The notes below the pieces were generated by a model. That model was not told the DNA's origin. It saw only the letters and a program-made list of their open reading frames with translations, and ran no database searches. A DNA stretch of 64,000 nucleotides from Sphingomonas oligophenolica (GTDB taxonomy: Bacteria; Pseudomonadota; Alphaproteobacteria; Sphingomonadales; Sphingomonadaceae), in contig NZ_RCZK01000001.1 of NCBI RefSeq assembly GCF_006438955.1, forward strand, positions 434,001-498,000. Reading direction: 5' to 3'. Each line of letters starts with the position of its first letter. Within the stretch, counting starts at the first letter, position 1. Positions 59,424 through 64,000 of this stretch are shown here, in pieces. A program made the position numbers and the translations under genes.

Positions 59424-62024
59424 ATGCTCGACGTTCAGAACAGCCTCGCCCAGCCCGCCCACGCCGTTTCGGTCACGCGCCGGGAGGATTATGCGCCGCC
59501 CGCGTGGCTGGTGCCGCACACGCAGCTCGATTTCGACCTCGATCCCGCGACGACCCGCGTTACCGCGACGCTGTCGGTGACGCGCAACGGTGCGCACGAT
59601 ACCCCGTTGCGGCTCGATGGCGCCGGGCAGCAGCCGGTGTCGGTGACGGTCGACGGCGTCGCGGTGAACGACTGGCGGATCGAGGACGATCAGCTCGTCA
59701 TCCCGCTGGCGGGCGACGCGCACGAGATTGAGACCGTCGTCGAGATCGCGCCCGAACGGAACACCCAGTTGATGGGGCTGTATGCCTCGGGCGGGAACCT
59801 TTGCACGCAATGCGAGGCCGAAGGGTTCCGCCGGATCACCTGGTTCCCCGATCGCCCCGACGTGCTCAGCCGCTATGCGGTGCGGATGACCGCCGACAAG
59901 GCGCGGTATCCGATCCTGCTCGCGAATGGCGATCCGGTCGCACAGGGCGATCTCGACGATGGGCGCCACTGGGCGGAATGGAATGATCCCTATCCCAAAC
60001 CCTCCTATCTCTTCGCGCTCGTCGCGGGGGACCTGGCGGTCAATCGCGACACGTTCACGACGATGTCGGGCCGGACGGTGGAGCTCGGTATCTGGGTCCG
60101 CGCCGCGGATCTCGCCAAGACCGAACACGCACTCGCGGCGCTCAAGACGTCGATGGCGTGGGACGAGCGGGCCTATGGCCGCGAATATGATCTCGATGTG
60201 TTCAACATCGTCGCGGTCGACGATTTCAATTTCGGCGCGATGGAGAACAAGGGGCTGAACATCTTCAACAGCCGCTATATCCTGGCCGACCCCGATACCG
60301 CGACCGATTATGATTACGACGCGATCGCCGCTGTTGTCGCGCACGAATATTTTCACAATTGGTCGGGCGACCGGATCACCTGCCGCGACTGGTTCCAGCT
60401 GTCGCTGAAGGAAGGCTTCACGGTCTATCGCGACCAGAGTTTCTCCGCCGATCAAGGCTCCGCGGCGGTCAAGCGGATCGAGGATGTTCGCGGGCTTCGC
60501 GCGGCGCAATTCCCCGAGGATGCCGGCCCGCTCGCGCATCCGGTCCGTCCCGACAGCTATCAGGAAATCTCGAATTTCTACACCGCGACGATCTACAACA
60601 AGGGCGCCGAACTCATCCGGATGATGGCGACGCTGCTCGGTCCGGTAACCTTCCGCGCCGCGACCGATCTGTATTTCGAGCGGTTCGACGGCACCGCCGC
60701 GACGTGCGAGGATTTCGTCGCGTGCATGGAGGAAGCGGGCGACGTCGACCTGACCCAGTTCCGGCTGTGGTACAGCCAGGCGGGCACCCCGAGGGTGTCG
60801 GCGAGCCTGACCGAGCGCGACGGGCGGACGACGCTGCGGCTGGCGCAGCATGTCCCCACCACACCGGGTCAGCCCGACAAGCGGTCGATGGTCCTGCCGC
60901 TCAAGCTGCGGTTGTTCGGTGCGGAGAGCGGGCGGGCGCTGACCGACGAGCGACTGGTGCTGCTTGACCAGCCGAGCGAGACGCTGGTGTTCGAAGGCCT
61001 CGCCGAGCGCGCGGTCCTGTCGATCAATCGTGGCTTTTCGGCACCGGTGATCGTCGAGACCGACCGCACCGCCGCCGATCTCGGCTTCCTCGCCCGTCAC
61101 GACGACGATCCGTTCGCGCGCTACGAGGCGATGCAGCAGCTGATGCTCGATTCGCTCGTTGCCGGCGCGATGGGGGATACCGCGGGACACGATGCGGTGA
61201 TCGCCGCGGTATCGGACACGCTGGCGAACCCCGATCTCGATCCTGCGTTCGTCGCCGAAGCGGTGCTGCTGCCGTCCGAAAGCTTCATCGGCGACCAGCT
61301 CGCGACGGTCGACCCCGAGGCGATCCATGCGAGCCGCGAGGGGCTGCGAAGGGCGCTCGGGCAACGGCTCGACGATCAATGGCGTGAGGCGTACGACATC
61401 GCGCCCGAAGCCTATGTCTATTCGCCGCAGGCCAAGGGTCGGCGGCGGCTGCGCAGCGTCGCGTTGGGCTATATCGCGGCGAGCGGCGCGGGCGATGCGG
61501 CCACGCTGGCCTTCTCGCAGTTCACCGCGGCGGACAACATGACCGATCGCCAGGGCGCGCTCGCTACGCTGGCCAACAGCGACGCGGATGAACGCGAGGC
61601 GGCGCTCGACATCTTCTACAATCGCTATGCCGACAATTCGCTGGTGATCGATAAATGGTTCCAGACCCAGGCGTTGTCGAGCCGCGCGGATACCGGCGCG
61701 GCGGTCGCGGAACTGGTGCGGCATCCCGATTTCACGCTGGCCAATCCCAACCGGGCGCGCGCGCTGATCGGTGCGTTCGCCGCCAACCAGCGCGCGTTCA
61801 ACGCCGCCGACGGATCGGGGTACCGTTTCCTCGCCGACCAGTTGATCGCGCTGGACAAGCTGAACCCGCAGACCGCGGCGAAGCTGCTCCCGCCGCTTGG
61901 GCGATGGCGGCGGTTCGACCCGGCGCGGGCGGCGATGATGCGCGCCGAGCTCGAACGAATCGTTGCCGCTCCCGGTCTGTCGAAGGATGTGTTCGAACAG
62001 GCATCGAAGAGCCTCGCGGGCTGA
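59424..62024 (+). CDS. pepN: aminopeptidase N
   Basis: An 866-residue M1 metallopeptidase. The exopeptidase motif GAMEN is at residues 271-275, and the zinc site HExxH-x18-E comprises His307, His311 and Glu330. The following long C-terminal region is helical. The FAVDDFNFGAMENKG context (here VDDFNFGAMEN) identifies the PepN/alpha-aminoacyl type. It trims peptides in the cytoplasm. ATG 59424 is chosen; an earlier in-frame ATG at 59349 would add a basic leader. Length is near the 870 of E. coli PepN. Confidence 0.96.
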   Translation: MLDVQNSLAQPAHAVSVTRREDYAPPAWLVPHTQLDFDLDPATTRVTATLSVTRNGAHDTPLRLDGAGQQPVSVTVDGVAVNDWRIEDDQLVIPLAGDAHEIETVVEIAPERNTQLMGLYASGGNLCTQCEAEGFRRITWFPDRPDVLSRYAVRMTADKARYPILLANGDPVAQGDLDDGRHWAEWNDPYPKPSYLFALVAGDLAVNRDTFTTMSGRTVELGIWVRAADLAKTEHALAALKTSMAWDERAYGREYDLDVFNIVAVDDFNFGAMENKGLNIFNSRYILADPDTATDYDYDAIAAVVAHEYFHNWSGDRITCRDWFQLSLKEGFTVYRDQSFSADQGSAAVKRIEDVRGLRAAQFPEDAGPLAHPVRPDSYQEISNFYTATIYNKGAELIRMMATLLGPVTFRAATDLYFERFDGTAATCEDFVACMEEAGDVDLTQFRLWYSQAGTPRVSASLTERDGRTTLRLAQHVPTTPGQPDKRSMVLPLKLRLFGAESGRALTDERLVLLDQPSETLVFEGLAERAVLSINRGFSAPVIVETDRTAADLGFLARHDDDPFARYEAMQQLMLDSLVAGAMGDTAGHDAVIAAVSDTLANPDLDPAFVAEAVLLPSESFIGDQLATVDPEAIHASREGLRRALGQRLDDQWREAYDIAPEAYVYSPQAKGRRRLRSVALGYIAASGAGDAATLAFSQFTAADNMTDRQGALATLANSDADEREAALDIFYNRYADNSLVIDKWFQTQALSSRADTGAAVAELVRHPDFTLANPNRARALIGAFAANQRAFNAADGSGYRFLADQLIALDKLNPQTAAKLLPPLGRWRRFDPARAAMMRAELERIVAAPGLSKDVFEQASKSLAG

Positions 62025-62093
62025 TCGTGCGCGAAATCGCTTTGCAGTCGGCTCGAAAGCGGGATAAGTCATCGCCAATACAAAGGGTTGCGT

Positions 62094-63530
62094 ATGAAAC
62101 AGCGTATATTCGCAAGCTTGGTATCCATCGCGGCGCTGCTCGCGGGGTGCGGCGGATCCGGTGGGTCGAGCGGAACGTTCGGCGGGCCGTCGACGGGTAC
62201 CGCCACGCCGACGCCCACCTCGACCTCCGGCTGTTCGTTGCGCGAACGCCAGGATTGGGCGGCATCGCAGCTGCGTGAATGGTATCTGTTCCCTGACACG
62301 CTGCCCACGGTGTTCGATCCCAGCCCGTATGCGACCGTCCAGGATTACATCGATCATCTCACCGCGGCCGCGCGGAGCCAGCGCAAGGATCGGTTCTTCA
62401 CCTATCTGACCTCGATCGCGGGCGAGGATGCCTATTATACGTCGGGGTCGAGCGCCGGTTTTGGCGTCCGGCTCGCCTATGACGTCGCGGCGCAGCGGGT
62501 GATCGTCGCGGAGGCGTTCGAGAACGCACCGGCGCTCGCCGCCGGGATCGATCGGGGGACCGAGATCGTCGCGATCGGCACCAGCACCGCGAACCTCGTC
62601 CCCGTCAGCCAGATCATCGCGTCCAGCGGGCCGGGTGGCGTCACCGACGCGCTCGGCCCCAATACCGCGGGCACGTCGCGGGTGCTGCGGGTCACGACCG
62701 CGGGGGTCACCAAGGACGTCACCGTCGTCAAGGCGGACTATGACCTGACCCCGGTATCGAGCCGCTATGGCGCGAAGATCATCGACGATGGCGGGATCAA
62801 GGTCGGGTACGTCAACCTGCGCACCTTCATCTCGACCGCGGACCCCGCGCTGCGCAGCGCGTTTGCGACGTTCAAGGCGGCGGGCGTCACCAACGTCATC
62901 ATCGATCTGCGCTATAATGGCGGGGGGCTGATCTCGATCTCCGAACTGTTCAGTGACCTGCTCGGCAACGCGCGATCGACCGCGCAGGTGGTCGATTATA
63001 CCGTTTTCCGTCCCGAGAAGGCGGCGAACAACACGACGCGCTTTTTCATGCCCCAGCCACAATCGATCGCGCCTACCAAGATCGCGTTCATCGGTACCGG
63101 CGGCACCGCGTCGGCAAGCGAACTCGTGATCAACGCCGCGATCCCCTATTTCCACGCCAATGCCGCGCTGATCGGCACCAACACGTTCGGCAAGCCGGTC
63201 GGCCAGATCGCGCTCGACAAGCCCGCGTGCGACGATCGGCTGCGCGTGATCGCGCTCGCGACGCAGAATTCGGCGCGCCAGGGCGATTATTACGACGGGC
63301 TGGCAGGCAAGGTAGAGGCCAGTTGCCAGGCGGGCGACGATGTCTTCTATCCGCTCGGCGATCCGCGCGAAGCGTCGACCCGGACCGCGCTCGACTATCT
63401 CGAGGGCAAAAGCTGCACGCCGATTCCCGCGAGTCCGGTGTCGGCGTCGGCGCTTACGACCGGCAAGCGGCAGTTGCTGACCCCCGAGCATCCCACGACC
63501 GCACAGCGCGAGACGCCCGGGCTGTTCTAG
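62094..63530 (+). CDS. S41 family peptidase lipoprotein
   Basis: A 478-residue protein with a lipoprotein signal (ALLAGC near residue 20) and a Gly/Ser/Thr linker. A PDZ-like domain (GFGVRLAYDVAAQRVIVAEAFENAPALAAGIDRGTEIVAI) and a C-terminal-processing-protease (S41) domain follow. GTASASELV supplies Ser340, and TNTFGKPVGQ contains the probable Lys of the Ser/Lys dyad. It probably acts in the periplasm on secreted or envelope proteins. ATG 62094 is chosen; TTG 62088 is two codons earlier. It stands between pepN and a small lipoprotein gene, convergent with the latter. Confidence 0.9.
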   Translation: MKQRIFASLVSIAALLAGCGGSGGSSGTFGGPSTGTATPTPTSTSGCSLRERQDWAASQLREWYLFPDTLPTVFDPSPYATVQDYIDHLTAAARSQRKDRFFTYLTSIAGEDAYYTSGSSAGFGVRLAYDVAAQRVIVAEAFENAPALAAGIDRGTEIVAIGTSTANLVPVSQIIASSGPGGVTDALGPNTAGTSRVLRVTTAGVTKDVTVVKADYDLTPVSSRYGAKIIDDGGIKVGYVNLRTFISTADPALRSAFATFKAAGVTNVIIDLRYNGGGLISISELFSDLLGNARSTAQVVDYTVFRPEKAANNTTRFFMPQPQSIAPTKIAFIGTGGTASASELVINAAIPYFHANAALIGTNTFGKPVGQIALDKPACDDRLRVIALATQNSARQGDYYDGLAGKVEASCQAGDDVFYPLGDPREASTRTALDYLEGKSCTPIPASPVSASALTTGKRQLLTPEHPTTAQRETPGLF

Positions 63531-63551
63531 CGATTGCGGCGCTCGGGGGCG

Positions 63552-63902
63552 TCAGCGGCGGGCGTCTTGGGCGATCGCAGCATTCGTCACGGTCATGACG
63601 CCGTTCGCACCCAGCACCAGAATCCAGATCGTGCCGTCGGTGCAGGTCGCGGTCCAGGCGGGTTTGCCGTCGGGGGTTTCGGTGCGCTGCGAGGTGGTCA
63701 CCCCCTGGCAATCCTGCCCCGAGTCGCGGATCGCGCGCAGGAACACCCCGTCGCGTTGGCGACCGGGCAGCGATTCCAATTTGTCGAGATAGTTGGACGT
63801 CGAGGCCGCGTCGGGCGCGGGCGCGTTGCCGGCCTTACTGGAATCGCAGGCGGCAAGGCCGAACAGCGCGGCGGTGCAGAGGAGAGTGGCGAAGCGAGTC
63901 AT
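63552..63902 (-). CDS. small putative lipoprotein, unknown function
   Basis: A 116-residue protein with a lipobox (GLAAC near residue 19) followed by a Ser/Ala/Pro/Gly linker. The mature part has two cysteines (DCQGVT, TATCTDGTIW) that may form a disulfide. I do not recognise the domain; similar small lipoproteins with an SGQDC ... C pair occur in sphingomonads, to my recollection. ATG 63902 is the second of two adjacent ATG codons (63905 the first). The upstream region holds a perfect inverted repeat at 63922-63950. Confidence 0.75.
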   Translation of the reverse strand: MTRFATLLCTAALFGLAACDSSKAGNAPAPDAASTSNYLDKLESLPGRQRDGVFLRAIRDSGQDCQGVTTSQRTETPDGKPAWTATCTDGTIWILVLGANGVMTVTNAAIAQDARR

Positions 63903-63921
63903 CATTCATATCCTGTCGAAA

Positions 63922-63950
63922 TTGTCGCGGGCCATCATAGCCCGCGACAA
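63922..63950. promoter_or_regulatory. perfect inverted repeat upstream of the small lipoprotein gene
   Basis: TTGTCGCGGGC and GCCCGCGACAA pair over 11 bp around a seven-base loop, 20 bases from the start codon. It could be an operator, an mRNA leader hairpin, or a terminator for a gene beyond the window end. There is no good T-run on the leftward strand. Confidence 0.5.
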
Positions 63951-64000
63951 GCCGGGTGGCGCTCGTCATCCACCGGGCGTCATCCCCCTAGCGGTCAAGC

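Noticed and set aside
59298..63491. Antisense open frame of about 1400 codons opposite pepN and the S41 protease gene
   Set aside because: Translation is extremely rich in Arg, Asp and Gly with no domain. It is the usual shadow frame of GC-rich codon bias, and the sense genes have full catalytic motifs.
1..64000. tRNA, rRNA, CRISPR array, insertion sequence or prophage
   Set aside because: No tRNA-like cloverleaf, rRNA segment, regularly spaced repeat array, transposase or phage structural gene was recognised. Repeats found are short intergenic palindromes.

Overview
The window is chromosomal DNA, GC-rich throughout (I estimate about two thirds G+C), from an alphaproteobacterium. It most likely comes from Sphingomonas or a close relative in the Sphingomonadales. 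Support comes from GC-biased codon use, a CarD and a MucR homologue, an adjacent TauE/SafE and TIGR02186 pair, a DUF1489 protein, a FlgJ that is only the rod-binding half, and three copies of an extragenic palindrome containing TGAGC(T/C)T(G/A)TCGAAG that I associate with sphingomonads. I see no rRNA, tRNA, CRISPR array, prophage or insertion sequence. Genes are densely packed and no gap exceeds about 290 bp.

Left part (1-17.9 kb): the end of a TauE/SafE permease with its TIGR02186 partner, a HerA-like ATPase, an M23 endopeptidase, a SUV3-like helicase overlapping an S4 RNA-binding gene, fdxA, carD with a clear terminator, two DUF2807 proteins, DUF1489, mgtE, a cyclophilin, a nitrilase-type hydrolase, two small unknown genes, a LysR regulator, and a bacterial CDC48-type double AAA+ ATPase. 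Between the last two lies a candidate small RNA behind a LysR-type operator.

Middle part (18-28.3 kb): a nucleoside transporter, a queuosine-precursor transporter overlapping argB, yggT, folD and marC. These are followed by an envelope-sugar group: a GT-C-like membrane protein, a GtrA flippase, a methyltransferase, a GtrB-like polyprenyl-phosphate glycosyltransferase, and a YihY protein.

Flagellar region (28.4-45.5 kb): fliA, flhA and a muramidase form one leftward operon behind a sigma-54 promoter. flgM with a flgN-like gene has a sigma-28-like -35 box. A small MotA/MotB-like pair with flgA forms another leftward operon behind a second sigma-54 site. flgBCDEFGHIJKL runs rightward from a third sigma-54 site. 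Full-length motA and motB follow. Paired CGGCAA/TTGCCG palindromes between the two divergent sigma-54 promoters look like activator sites. This fits a sigma-54, then FliA/FlgM, hierarchy. A MucR-type regulator follows.

Right part (46-64 kb): a leucine-degradation (liu) operon interrupted by a DUF559 nuclease-like gene framed by intergenic repeats; an operon of flavin reductase, acyl-CoA dehydrogenase and YdfG-like dehydrogenase; a class A penicillin-binding protein; a threonine aldolase coupled to a DMT exporter; an NAD-dependent epimerase-like gene; pepN; an S41 protease lipoprotein; and a small lipoprotein.

The observations most worth following up are the putative LysR-linked sRNA, the sigma-54 control region with a nearly leaderless motA-like gene, the DUF559 cassette in the liu operon, and several atypical flagellar or regulatory proteins: a cysteine-free FlgH, a muramidase without a Sec signal, and a MucR lacking most zinc ligands.
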